Assembly (NCBI GenBank): GCA_001970955.1
Contig: MPUH01000050.1
Coordinates: 1 to 64,000 of the forward strand
Direction: 5' to 3'
DNA length: 64,000 nucleotides
From: Stentor coeruleus
Lineage: Eukaryota > Ciliophora > Heterotrichea > Heterotrichida > Stentoridae
The position numbers and the translations under genes are program-made. The notes below the pieces were generated by a model, which saw only the letters and a list, made by a program, of their open reading frames with translations, ran no database searches and was not told the DNA's origin. Numbering within the stretch: position 1 is the first letter of the stretch; every line of letters starts with the position of its first letter. Below are positions 30,771 through 41,870 of this stretch, one piece after another.

Positions 30771-31500
30771 TTTTAAGCATTTTTTTTTTTGGGTGATGGT
30801 GATAAAGTGGATTTTATATATTTTATGTATGAGTGGTTATAGAAAGTTTTTAAGTCAGAAGATGGTTTTTGAGTTTTGGAAAATTGGGTTTTGGGTTTGT
30901 ATTGGGTTGATTTATGGAAAAATTTTGGATTTTGGAAATAATGGGTTTTTTTGATATTTTTTGTGTTTAAATAAATCTGTGAAATGCTATTTTTTGAAGG
31001 TAGGCTTAGATTAATGAATTTAGTTTAAATGCTCAGTGGTTATTGCTGAGTTATTGTTGATTAGAGGAGGTTATTAATAATTTATATAATTTGGATTTAA
31101 AAGATTAAATGGTCATGTAAAATACTCATTTCATACATAGAATTACATAATAAGCAGGACACTAGCTTAAATGCATTGAATTTAAAAGTAAAATTTAAAT
31201 AACAAATTAATATTTAAACCTTTGAAACTATGACAACTTTATTAATAAATCTCGTCTTTACAACAGCATTACTTTATTAAATATACTCTAATTAAATGAG
31301 AAACTAATAAGCTATAATAATAAATCAAAAGCTAAAAAGAAATCCTTCAAAAAAATATCATAATTTTATATCTAAACAATTTTTACAAACATCATCATAA
31401 AATATTCTAAATAAAAAGCCATCCCAATATAAACTTCACATATCTTTTTACAATATTTATATATATTTTCATTACCAAACTTAAACCTTCCACCATTATA
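30771..31500. other. Intergenic between divergent genes
   Basis: 730 bp. The left part is G/T-rich on the + strand (5' flank of the minus-strand ATPase). The right part, from about 31330, is A/C/T-rich and G-poor up to the EF-hand gene. A hydrophobic frame at 30748-30954 overlaps the ATPase start and is not supported. Confidence 0.5.
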
Positions 31501-32940
31501 ATGCATAAAAAGCTTTTGAATTTTTTTTCACTTGTATCAGTAGCCGAAGAGCAGGTTGAAATACTCAGAGAAGTTCTCTGTCAAAGGTGTAATTATGAAA
31601 TTTTCAGTATTTATAGAGACATAGATTATCGCGACAAAGGTTATTTTGATTTTTATGATTTAAAAGATCTCTTAAGAAACAGTGAGGTTGAAGATGATGA
31701 GATTCTCAATTTGTTACATCAATGGAGTGGAGATATTAATGGAAGAGTTCAATATAGAGATTTTGTCAAATGGGTATTACCATATAACAAGTTTCCAAAG
31801 CCTATTTCAGAACACTCTGGAAGATTATCTTTTGATATCAGATACTCGATAAAAAGACTTTTAGAAAAAGAAATCGATTTTGTTAGAAAATTCGAGGAAT
31901 ACAAACAAGAATTCAGTGATAGCATAGGTGAATCCTATCTAGAAGCTTTTAAAATCCTTGGTAATGGCCATTCAACTATGATTACTAAAGAAAACCTATA
32001 CAATTTTCTAGTAAAAAATGGATTCAGAACTAATTTCGATCGTTTGGAAGGTATATTTCGTAGATTTGATAAAGATTCTAATGGTTTTATTACCTATGAT
32101 GATTTTGTTGATAGTTTTAATACATGTAGGCCTTATGGAAAACTTCAGAAATCAAAAAGCAATAAAGAATTTGCAAGAAATATTCAAGAATTAACAAGAA
32201 GTACACAAGAAATTACTAGAAGTACTCAAGATATGTTTAGAGAAAATACACATGCTCATGAAAGGAAACAAAATATAAAAAATAATCAAATATTTATGAA
32301 TCCTATACTAAAAAATATGTTTGAAGGGTTTATTGAAATAGAAAAAACACTTGAAGCTGAAAGAATCAAATTAGCTTTAAGAAAGGATTTTACTGTTGAG
32401 GCAGTTTTTTCTTTATTCGATAGGAAAAGGAAGAAAAGAGTTTCTGAAAATGATATTGATATTGGATTGATGAATATGGGAATTCCAACTTTTGAAAACC
32501 CTGGATATTATATAGTAAGGCATTACGATAAAGATAGAGATGAAATGTTGGACTTATCTGATTTCTACAGAATTTTCTTACCTAAACGTTCCTACTATGG
32601 ACTTATTGTCAAAAATCGTTCGGGTCCTTCTAAGCTTTCAATAGAGACTCTTGAACTATTAAATGAAACTTTTCGCATAATAATTTCATTAGAACAACAA
32701 ACTGAATCCTTACGAAGTCAAATAAAAATTTCTGGTATAGCATTAAAAGAAATTTTTAATTCAATTAAAGGTGATAGTCCAGATAATTTAGATTATATCA
32801 CAACAGACAATTTTCGTGAGTTTTTGATAGCTAATAAATTACTTCTAACAAATATTGACCTTAATGGCCTTATAGAAAGATTTGATAATAATGGAGATGG
32901 GAAAATCACATATAAAGAATTCGCTCGAGTTATCTTTTAA
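31501..32940 (+). CDS. Multi-EF-hand calcium-binding protein
   Basis: A 479-aa protein with EF-hand units along its length. A degenerate pair lies near 35-90 (DIDYRDKGYFDFYDL; WSGDINGRVQYRDF). A good loop DKDSNGFITYDD follows near 195. A pair near 305-360 has one ruined loop (DRKRKKRVSEND) and one partial loop (DKDRDEMLDLSD). A good terminal loop, DNNGDGKITYKE, lies near 463-474. Between 220 and 260 there is a short repeated stretch, ELTRSTQEITRSTQDM. It resembles centrin/calmodulin-like structural proteins expanded in ciliates. A calcium-sensing contractile or ciliary role is inferred. Confidence 0.85.
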   Translation: MHKKLLNFFSLVSVAEEQVEILREVLCQRCNYEIFSIYRDIDYRDKGYFDFYDLKDLLRNSEVEDDEILNLLHQWSGDINGRVQYRDFVKWVLPYNKFPKPISEHSGRLSFDIRYSIKRLLEKEIDFVRKFEEYKQEFSDSIGESYLEAFKILGNGHSTMITKENLYNFLVKNGFRTNFDRLEGIFRRFDKDSNGFITYDDFVDSFNTCRPYGKLQKSKSNKEFARNIQELTRSTQEITRSTQDMFRENTHAHERKQNIKNNQIFMNPILKNMFEGFIEIEKTLEAERIKLALRKDFTVEAVFSLFDRKRKKRVSENDIDIGLMNMGIPTFENPGYYIVRHYDKDRDEMLDLSDFYRIFLPKRSYYGLIVKNRSGPSKLSIETLELLNETFRIIISLEQQTESLRSQIKISGIALKEIFNSIKGDSPDNLDYITTDNFREFLIANKLLLTNIDLNGLIERFDNNGDGKITYKEFARVIF

Positions 32941-35900
32941 GTTAAACTTTTATTATTAGATATAATATAATTATACAAAAGATAATATATAAGATTGTAT
33001 AAATTAATAGTAAGATTTTTTTATTATGGATTTAAGCTTAGAGTTTATGAATTTGTAAATTTTTTATATAATTTGATCAGAAATATGGTTTAAAATTTTG
33101 ATGGGAAACTGTTTAAAGCTGGAAATTTTAAATGAAATCATGCTACAAAACATTTTTTGAAGAGAAAAATATATATAGATAGACTTTTATGATTATGAGG
33201 AAAATATATTATGTTTAAGAAATAAATATTTTATGTGAATAAAGTTTTATTTAAATAGTGTTATTATATAAAATTTATGATGATTATAATTTTATATGAA
33301 TAAAATAGAAGGTTTTGCAATAGTTGAGATATAATGATTAACTTGAAAAAAAATAAAGATAAAGTGTTTATTCAGTTTAATAATATTTTCAATTCAAATT
33401 TATTGTGGAATAGAAATTTATACTAATTATCATAAGGATTTATAACTGTAATTCAAGTTAAAGGTATAATTTTACTTATTTATGTAATCATATTAGGGTT
33501 TAAACTTTTATTTGACTGAAGGTGAATATTTTCATATAATTTTATAAGTTAGTCTATAACAATTAGAATTTTTTGGGGAATTTAGTATTTTTGTATTTTT
33601 TTTATAAGTTTGCTGATTTTAGACTTTTTCCGAATTAAAATTTCCTGGATTGTATTATTACTCAAGAATCAAAAGAATATGGCGAAAATTCAGCACTAAT
33701 TGCGATGATAGAAACTTTTAAAATATAACAAAATGTGATAATATATTTAGTAGTATATGATAATTTTAAAAGTTTTACACTGAATTAACATGTATAAAAA
33801 TTTCTAACTCATTTAGGTCAATCGATTTAATATAATCTTAACTTTGAATCTAAGGAGTCATATTTTTTGGTCAAACCTTTTATATGTTTTATACAGAAAA
33901 TTTATTAAAACAATAAAATAATTAGAGAAATAAGATTTGCCAGGGCATTATTAGCTTTAGAAATTTTAAAATAATATTTGAAGTTTCATATAAGATAGAC
34001 ATAGTCAAAAAAATAATAATATTTGGTATGATTATTAAGAGTAAATAAACTTTTGAAATAGTTTTAAATATAGAAAATATTTAAAAAATAGCTAATTTAA
34101 TAGAAGAGTTTATTAAAGGTGATAATACTCTAGGTTTCATTAACCAAAAACTTATAATAAAATAAGAGAGGAGATAGTTCTTCAGACATCTAATATTATC
34201 GAAAGGTAGATAAGATTATTCTCTCTGTTTGATTAGAAATTCAGATTTTTATCGTGGGATAACCAAAAATCCGAAAATAATATGAAATAATAAACAAAAG
34301 TGAAAACAGAAAAACAATTTGCAATATGTTATAGATATCTCACTAGTATAAGTAAAAGGTAGCCAATATCAAAAATTTGATTTATTTCATATGTAAGTCA
34401 TTATTATATTTTATAACAATTAAACTATTTGAGTTATAATGTAAACTAAAATCATATATTATTATCAGAGATAAATCTTTACTATATTCATCTTATTTTC
34501 ATTTAAATTATATATATGCATATACTAAATTTTACAAAAAGCAAAAAAATTAAACTAACTAAAGATAATCAAATTAAAAAACTTTATTATATTATTTGAG
34601 TTTCAATAATACTTTATAATACATAAATTTATAACTAAAACTCTCAGTCACAAACTTTTACTATACAAAAATGATCCTAATATCACCCATAAAGTATATA
34701 ACAATTATTTAATAACAAAAATTTTAAATAAGCTTTAGAATAGTAAGCTAAAATTAGAACTCTATATATAAAACACGTAAAAATAATAAATGGAAAGCAT
34801 ATTCAAATATGTCTTAATAATTATTAACCCAAAATATAGTCTAATTAAGTATTCTTATAATTTAGCCTAGCATGCAATAATTTATAAAAGAGATGCAATA
34901 ATTGTATACTCATAATCCTAATCCCACTTCTAATAAAATTTAATTTCTCAGAAATACCATTAATAGCATAATTTTGAAGGCAAAATTCATCTGTGTATTG
35001 TATTTAGACTATAAAGAAATTATTTTCAAATCTAAAGTGTATTTCTGAGCTTTTCAACTATAAAAAGTAGGATATTTTGCTTAAATAATTTCTAATTCAA
35101 CAAGGCTAAACTTTTTTATTATTCGGCATGGTTTTTATTTGTTTTATACTAACAAGGTAGAGATAGAATGATAAAGTTGTATAAACTCATGAAAATTGTA
35201 AGGAAATTTTATAATTTGTATACTATAGGGGTATTTGAGCTTGATCATGAATTATCTTATTAAGAAAAAGGTTGAAATGAAGAAGATGTAGGCATATTTT
35301 GGATAGATGGTTTAGTAAGTATATATAAACTAGTTTTCCATTGGTCTTTCTCAGTTACCAGCTCTGCCACAGTATAAAAGTCTAATATTTACAAATCAAA
35401 AATTTAAAGCAAGCATATAAAATTACCATACCAATAGTTTAATTAAAAGGTAGTATCAATTATTGCCCTCGTGCTCAGGGTATATAAAAAAGTAGCTAAG
35501 ACATGTATTTACAAATCTAAGTATATAATTGCAAATCCTAAGAAAAAAGCTGTACTAATACGCTATTATGAATCGATAAATTATAAACATAATTAGACAT
35601 TGCCTTATATACCTAAACCCTTAAAGGTTAAAAATATATTATGCAAGACCAAAAAATTGAATATTTCAGGTCCTCATTTCAAGAGGTATGAGAACAAAGT
35701 CCTGAACTGAGACTATAAATACTAGTTTCTCACCTAACAAGAATTTTTTATGTTTTGCTCATCATCTTTTTTCCTATTAACAGATTTAGCACTGAAGATA
35801 TTACAATTTTTTATGATAATAAACCTTATATTTTACAAGATTTTCGATGATGAATTGTACCATAAGGGTTTCTTTGGCTTAAAGCTTAATCAAGATTCTT

Positions 35901-36139
35901 AAACAATTTATAAATAATTAATGAAAAATGTTTTTGTGTATAGAAATTAATTAGAACACAAATGGTCTTTTAGAGCCTATATCATTAAATCTCCTAAAAC
36001 CTTAGCAGATAATTAACTATCTTACTCAAAATCATCATATAAAACGGATGGTTTTTGCCATAAACTTCACTTTACACAAAAATCTTGAATTTTTCATATC
36101 CTTTTTAAGTATGCATAAGCGATTATTGTTAAGAGATAA
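32941..36139. other. 3.2-kb gene-poor AT-rich DNA
   Basis: No supported gene. Frames are short. One stretch near 34045-34160 reads with faint coding character (IANLIEEFIKGDNTLGF) between stops, perhaps a deep fossil. No tRNA, rRNA, snRNA or mobile element was recognised on either strand. This region begins the gene-poor island that carries the zinc-finger genes. Confidence 0.5.
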
Positions 36140-36481
36140 ATGGCTAATAATATATATTTAATGAAGTTCTATCAAGAATTATATATCATATGGTACTGCT
36201 GCCCACATCAAGATTGCCAGAAAAGATATAAAAGTAGATTCAATCTTCGAAAGCATGTTGAATGCTCTCATCTTGGAAAGAAATTTTTTATTTGTAGCGT
36301 TTGCGAAAAATCATTTGCTTCAAACCATACACTTAAAGAACATATGAACAAGCATAAAAATATAAAGCCTTACAAATGTAATGAATGCGGTGAGAATTTT
36401 AGACATTATAGTTATCTGTCATTACATAGACGTGCCCACCAACCAGATTATCAAACCTTTGTGTTTGAAGAAGAAGCTTAG
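36140..36481 (+). CDS. Three-finger C2H2 zinc-finger protein, copy 1
   Basis: A 113-aa protein made of three tandem C2H2 fingers with ordinary linkers. Finger 1 has C21-x4-C26 and H39/H44; finger 2 has C52-C55 and H68/H72; finger 3 has C80-C83 and H96/H100. TGEKPY-type linkers are replaced by NIKPYKC. Fingers 2 and 3 carry the conserved hydrophobic core (FASNHTLKEH, FRHYSYLSLH). It is a likely sequence-specific DNA-binding protein. It lacks any effector domain and ends in an acidic tail (FVFEEEA). It is the first of three paralogues in 5.7 kb. ATG in context GATAAATGGC. Confidence 0.9.
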   Translation: MANNIYLMKFYQELYIIWYCCPHQDCQKRYKSRFNLRKHVECSHLGKKFFICSVCEKSFASNHTLKEHMNKHKNIKPYKCNECGENFRHYSYLSLHRRAHQPDYQTFVFEEEA

Positions 36482-38677
36482 ATAAGAAGTAATCTATTGA
36501 GATGTAATTAAAAAACATTAATAATCATAAAAAGCATTTCAAAATTAAGTGTTCTATCTTGAATACTTTTTAAAGCAAGAAGGTTGGATATGTGAATAAG
36601 AAATCCCCCTAGAAATAACTTAATTTGTATGTTTGAATAATCAATTTTATTCTATTTTTAAGTGGTCCTTGTTATTTACAAAAGGTAATGCCTTTTCGAA
36701 GTTAGTAGGAGAAAATATAAATTTTTAAAACTAATTGAATAAAACTAGAAAGTTTTATAGGAACTTTTTCAAGCAGAGGGTTTATGTAACAATTATATGA
36801 CGTAAAGGTATATCATTCTACAGGATCTTAAAATGCTAAATGTATACAAAAAAATACTATAAAATGACATACATTATCTTTATTCACTTGAACTAATATA
36901 TGCCCAATAGCAAAGATGCTCTTTCGCGGCTCATCACCAGCCTATCTCTGTTCATATTTTTCATTTTATCAATAGAATGCATAAAATACCTTTAAAAAGA
37001 ACTGATTTTACAGCTCACACTATGCAAAATTTCTAAATTATAACACACAAATCTAAATATTTACAAAAGTTTCGCCACCAAAACTATATTCTTTTAAGTA
37101 AAATTGTTATAAATTAAGATTGTTTAAGTCAAAGAAAACTTGAAAATTTTTTTCCTTGTATATCCTTTAATTTTTTTTTACATCGATAAGCTAAGACTTT
37201 ATAAATACTTAAGACTTTGTTTTTTGTGATGACGATAATTGCTTTATTTTAAAGAGGCTATATTTGACTTCTAATTATAAGATTTTTTTGCTTGATTTTT
37301 ATATAAGAAAATTCAAAAGTTTTGCTTATGTAGTTAGGTTTATGAAATAAAATTTGATATAACGATAGATTTTACATTGGGGTTATAGAAAATATATGAC
37401 ACGTTTTGGATTTTATAGTGTTTTTTGAATAAATTTGGTTAAGGATTTAAGAAAAAATTTTTGGCTATCAAAAATGATTAACAAATGATTAAAAAGTATG
37501 CAAAGAAGTCTAAGAAGGGAATTTAGGGGATGAAAAACACCTTAGAGTTATTCCTAAAATAGAAAATAAAGTATCTATAATAAAAGCTCATTTTAATAAG
37601 GGGAAAATATATTATATTATTGTTTTATGATTAATAAACTAACTATTTGTGAATAAATTGCAATTCTTATCAAAATATTTTTTATTCGTATACCAAAATC
37701 TTAGATTAGATGAAAAAGCTTATTGCTGATATTCTTAAAAGCAATTTTTATTAAATTTCTAGTTTTAACTAGGAAATAATCCATGACTATTTTGACTAGG
37801 ATTATTACTTCATTTTTATTAATTCCATTATCATGCATATTTAGAAACTAGTCATAGATATTTATTTGACTTCCCATTCAATAAAATTTATCATAAATTC
37901 CTACAATGAACGAATCTATTTGAGAATTTTAACTCCTATGAAAAAAATCTGAAATCGACTCTTATTTATTATCAAGAAAGACTGAAATTCGATATATAAT
38001 AAAAAACCATTTAACTCTTAATTATGTTAATATGAAAAAAGGTAATTCAAAGCATTTAGCTAATTGTACCTCATGAAAAGTTAATAAAATCATAATACTT
38101 ACCTTCAAAAATTCAAATTTACATAATTATTTTACTTAATCAAGTCTTATTAACTTTTTTCTTTAGACCAGATTATTTGACCATTTATCTTTATAGTATA
38201 AGTCTGTTTTCCTAAACAAAAAATCATTATATAAGAAATTGTATACATTTATACAAAATCATCAAATTTTTTGAAAAATTTACACATATTTATTTAAAGT
38301 ATTTTAACTTATAACTTATATATCTGCCATGATGATTTAATATATAAATATGGAACAAAAGCTACCTTAAAATCTGTGGGTTGAAGAAATTTTTTTGCTT
38401 AAATCAAAGATTCTTCCTAAGAAAAAGGCTTTTTAAAAAATCCTTGTTGAGATTTAGTAAAAAATATCTTATTTTTTTTTTAAAAAACCTTTGAGAATTA
38501 ATCATAAAGTCACAGGTATTTTTCGAGTTTATCTAAAAATCTTGATTTTGATGATTTTATTTTTACAAAAAGGCTTGTTTCTTATACATTTTAAAACAAA
38601 GAATTAATCTTAATTGATTTTTTACCATATCCAAACAATAATTCATGGTTAATTAGTTGAATATAAAAAAGTTCCTA
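36482..38677. other. 2.2-kb AT-rich spacer between zinc-finger genes
   Basis: No large gene. One 31-codon frame at 36900-36995 stands out for its GC-rich codons and is listed separately. A TATGACGTAAAGG stretch near 36795 resembles a bZIP/CRE core but may be chance. Nothing else is recognised. Confidence 0.5.
36900..36995 (+). CDS. Candidate 31-aa single-span membrane microprotein
   Basis: ATG at 36900 opens MPNSKDALSRLITSLSLFIF, followed by a hydrophobic segment and ECIKYL before TAA. Codons such as TCG, CGG, CTC, ATC, ACC and AGC are unusual in the surrounding DNA. The layout (short polar N terminus, one membrane helix) is like small membrane subunits such as OST4, but no specific match is claimed. 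A chance frame or a fossil exon is possible. Confidence 0.3.
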   Translation: MPNSKDALSRLITSLSLFIFFILSIECIKYL

Positions 38678-38968
38678 ATGGAAAACATTAATGCTTTTGA
38701 GTATACTATTTATTGTTGCCCTTACTTTGATTGTGATAAAGAATATAAGAGCCGGTTTAACCTTAAAAGGCATTTTGAGAAGAATCATCTGGGAAAAAAA
38801 TTTAATGTATGTAGCATATGTAAGAAATCATTTGCATCAGGACAAATACTTAAAGAGCATCTATACAGGCATTCAGGAATAAAGCCTTACAGATGTAGTT
38901 TCTGTAGAAAACGTTTTCGTCAATACTCTCACTTGAGTGTCCACAAAAAAAAACATTTAGTTAATTAA
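38678..38968 (+). CDS. Three-finger C2H2 zinc-finger protein, copy 2
   Basis: A 96-aa protein from ATG 38678 (MENINAFEYTIYCCPYFDC). It has three C2H2 fingers in the same arrangement as copies 1 and 3: CPYFDCDKEYKSRFNLKRHF, then CSICKKSFASGQILKEHLYRH, then CSFCRKRFRQYSHLSVHKKKH. Fingers 1 and 3 are nearly identical to those of the other copies, whereas the helix of finger 2 varies (ASGQILKEH here). Putative DNA contacts therefore differ mainly in the middle finger. There is no effector domain. Confidence 0.9.
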   Translation: MENINAFEYTIYCCPYFDCDKEYKSRFNLKRHFEKNHLGKKFNVCSICKKSFASGQILKEHLYRHSGIKPYRCSFCRKRFRQYSHLSVHKKKHLVN

Positions 38969-40632
38969 AATCTATTAGTTTATTACACCTCCAGCAAAAT
39001 ATTCACAGATTTTTTTTTAAAAAACATAATTTGACTGTAAGTAAACATTTAGTTATTTAGTTGATGTATTCAAGGGAATATTAAAATCAATATAAATGCT
39101 AAGAAAATTTTATGGTCGTGATATTTTGAAGCTAAAATATTTCTAAAATACTGAATTTCTTAGAATCTAGAGGAAAATATGATATATTTAGATAAGTGAT
39201 AAGGTTTTTAAAAAAAAAAAGATTAAAGTATTAAAATATGCTATATGATTATGAGTAAAAATATTAATTATTATTGTGTATAAAAGTCTGCAAGGATTTA
39301 AGCAATTTTTTTATTGACCCTACCAGTTTAGTGAAGATGAAGTGTTTTTATTGTGGTAAAGATTGAAAATTATATAGAAAAATAAAGAATGCATTAAAAA
39401 TGCACTCAAATCTTTGATGTAAGGATTCGTTATCATGTGTTTGGTATTTTGTAATATTAAAGTTCCATTCAAAAAGATTATAATTTTTTTTTATTGAGTT
39501 TGAGTTATTTATTTACACCTCAAACTAACCAAAATAACGACAAATTTGTGAGTTATTTATTTACACTTCAAACTAACCAAAATAACGACAAATTTGAAAA
39601 GTATTTTTTAAGAGAAAAAATAAGACACAAAATATAAAAATTATGAGTTGTATATTTGTTTATTAAACCTAATTTTTCTGACAAAAGAGTGTATCTTAAT
39701 GAAATAGGGTTTCTACCAAACTTTAAATCATAAATATCTTAATACATAGTGATGCCAAATATTCTTCTAAAAGTTCAAGTAGATTTTATAATCTCAAATA
39801 ATTCTATTCACTCATAAAATTTAAATGCATTTTTAGGGATATTTATAAGTTTAAAATTATATCAATACCATAAGTAAGCAAGTACTAATGCTAAGGATGT
39901 TTATTAAAGTTTTAGAAAATATTCAATCTAGTAATAATAACCCAATTTGATATATTTTTGTTTAAATTTTATGTAAACAAATATTCTCAAGTAAGATTTA
40001 GATTAGTATCAGCTAATTATATACTAGTCGAACATGAAACCCTTAAATAATTTTGAATATAAAGTTCTTTATTGCACTATCAAATTCTCTACTTTTTTAA
40101 ATTTTAATACCAAATAAAATCCTTCCTTTTAATTTCTAAAAAATACTCACAATTTTTTAAAAATAAATCGTAAATTAAAATATTTCTAATATAAAAAACT
40201 ATTTTTTACTTTATAACTTCACACTTTAAAACAAATGCAAAAGCTACTAGCTTTCAAAAACAACATTCTAAAAAACTATTCCTATTGAGTTAAATTAAAA
40301 ATTTTATATCGAAACTGTTCAAAAAGCAGACAAATAATTCTTTATTATGAGTTTCCCTTCTCATATACAAACCTTAAAAAATCCCAGTCATTATTTATCC
40401 TATATTCCTATCTTTTACTATCTCTCCTCCTTTCTAGCAATTTTCTGACAATATTTTTACCTATTTCTTATTTCACAAAGCTATCATTTTTGAATTTTTC
40501 ATTTTAGTTTCTAATGCAACATCGTTTTTCTTAAACCAAACAATCTAACACAAATCCAATCCATAATTCTGCTAAAACTATTCAAAAAACAATTTAGTCT
40601 ATAAAAATAAAAAATTATGCTTATAATAATAA
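38969..40632. other. AT-rich spacer with 48-bp tandem duplication
   Basis: 1.66 kb without a supported gene. A 48-bp unit is duplicated in tandem at 39501-39596. The right third (40080-40632) is A/C/T-rich and G-poor, as usual before a + strand gene. Confidence 0.55.
39501..39596. repeat. 48-bp tandem duplication
   Basis: Copies at 39501-39548 and 39549-39596 are identical except for one C/T difference (TTTACACCTC against TTTACACTTC). No N lies between them, so this is probably a real recent duplication, unlike those at contig joins. Confidence 0.85.
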
Positions 40633-41112
40633 ATGGAATGCCCTGTGTGTTTTGCTTTATACGATCTTGAATCTAATCAAGCAGTAAAGCTTTTATGTTG
40701 TCATACGGTATGCAAACTCTGCATAAATCTAATGAAAAACAATAGTGGGTCGATAAACTGTCCTCAATGTTTTAAAATTACATCAAATATTAATATGATT
40801 GAAACTTGCCAAAGTATTAATAGAATTTTGTTATCTCGTAATCAAATTATTGAAGATGATGCTCGAAATGCTAATGATGAAATATGTATACTTATCAGAA
40901 ATATTAAAAATCGATTTTTTGAGTTGAAAGTGAATAGGAATGATACTGTTAAAAAACTCAAGGAATTGGTTAAAAATGTTGAAGGGATTGATACGGATGC
41001 ACAATGGCTACTTTATAATGGGAGAGGATTGCAGAATGAGGATACAATAAGGAACTCTAATATCAGAGATGGTCATATTATATCACTTGTTGTAAGATCC
41101 TTTGGAGGCTAG
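40633..41112 (+). CDS. RING finger fused to a C-terminal ubiquitin-like domain ending in Gly-Gly
   Basis: A 159-aa protein. The N-terminal RING-HC finger uses C3-C6, C22-H24, C27-C30 and C43-C46, complete for two zinc ions, so an E3-type E2-binding role is expected. After a short helical linker (about 60-85), residues 85-159 align with ubiquitin: VNRNDTVKKLKELVKNVEGI corresponds to the first helix, then WLLYNGRGLQNEDTI and IRDGHIISLVVRSFGG. The chain ends exactly at Gly-Gly, as mature ubiquitin does (LRLRGG against VVRSFGG), with no tail to cleave. The order RING then Ubl with a free Gly-Gly is unusual. Stop TAG. Confidence 0.88.
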   Translation: MECPVCFALYDLESNQAVKLLCCHTVCKLCINLMKNNSGSINCPQCFKITSNINMIETCQSINRILLSRNQIIEDDARNANDEICILIRNIKNRFFELKVNRNDTVKKLKELVKNVEGIDTDAQWLLYNGRGLQNEDTIRNSNIRDGHIISLVVRSFGG

Positions 41113-41585
41113 GTTTCATGTAATAACATATTTGAATTAGTTTATTATTATTTTAGACAATGCTTTTAATGTATATATCATGACTATTGATAAAAATTAT
41201 GAAGATTTTAGAATATAATGTAAATACTTGAGATTTTAGGAGTAAAATATATGCAATTAGATTAAAAAATAGCAATTTTTTAAACTGAAATCAAGTAATT
41301 TCTAAAAAAAAATTCTAAAATCTTTTGATAGGATTATTTACAAATTTCAATCAATTTAAAAGTGTCTAAAGCATAAAAATATACACTTATTTGATTATAT
41401 AATTTCTTAAATACATAGCTAACCCTTGCAAATCAGCTAAATAATCCATTCTTCAATTTTCGCGCTGAATCCAAAATCATTATATTTCACAGATTATTTT
41501 GAAAAAAAAGTGATTTATAAACTATTCTAAATAAAAATCTTGTTTTTCCTCAAAATTTTAAATAGCATTTTTATATACATTGGTA
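41113..41585. other. Intergenic upstream of zinc-finger gene 3
   Basis: AT-rich. The only GC-rich spot is TTTTCGCGCTG at 41457-41467, listed separately. No gene is visible. Confidence 0.5.
41457..41465 (+). promoter_or_regulatory. Possible E2F/DP site
   Basis: TTTTCGCGC contains TTTCGCGC, a perfect match to the E2F consensus TTTSSCGC, about 120 bp upstream of zinc-finger gene 3. CGCG is rare in such AT-rich DNA. Only a sequence match is seen; ciliates do have E2F/DP genes. Confidence 0.35.
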
Positions 41586-41870
41586 ATGGACGCTTTTGAA
41601 AAAGTAGAGGTTTTGTATTGTTGCCCATTCCCAGGGTGTTCAAAAGAGTACAAAGTAAAGTTCAATCTCAGAAGGCATGTGCAAATGATACATATAAAGA
41701 TGACATTCCACAGATGCCGAGTTTGTGCTAAATCATTCTCATCAAGACAAGTCCTTAAAGAGCATTTTTACAGACATTCAAAAGTCAAGCCTTATTATTG
41801 TGCAAAGTGCGGCAAAAGATTTAGACAATATAGTCATTTGTCCTCCCATCGAAAATCTCATAGTAATTAA
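41586..41870 (+). CDS. Three-finger C2H2 zinc-finger protein, copy 3
   Basis: A 94-aa protein from ATG 41586 (MDAFEKVEVLYCCPFPGC). The three fingers are CPFPGCSKEYKVKFNLRRHV, CRVCAKSFSSRQVLKEHFYRH and CAKCGKRFRQYSHLSSHRKSH. It shares with copy 2 an MxxxAFE start and the FRQYSHLS helix of finger 3. The gene consists of the zinc-finger array alone, with short flanks. A DNA-binding role is expected; target and partners are unknown. Confidence 0.9.
   Translation: MDAFEKVEVLYCCPFPGCSKEYKVKFNLRRHVQMIHIKMTFHRCRVCAKSFSSRQVLKEHFYRHSKVKPYYCAKCGKRFRQYSHLSSHRKSHSN

Noticed and set aside
30748-30954. Hydrophobic 68-codon frame on the + strand
   Set aside because: It overlaps the start of the minus-strand ATPase gene and lies in its G/T-rich flank.
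32941-36139. Search for tRNA, 5S, U6 or other small RNA genes, CRISPR-like arrays, telomere repeats and mobile elements
   Set aside because: No box A/B pair, no snRNA core, no regularly spaced repeats, no telomeric tract and no transposase or reverse-transcriptase motif was found here or elsewhere in the window.
36900-36960. Resemblance of the reverse strand (GTGATGAG...CGAAA) to a hammerhead ribozyme or C/D snoRNA
   Set aside because: The core differs at a required position, no proper stem II can be drawn, and no CTGA D box follows at a suitable distance.
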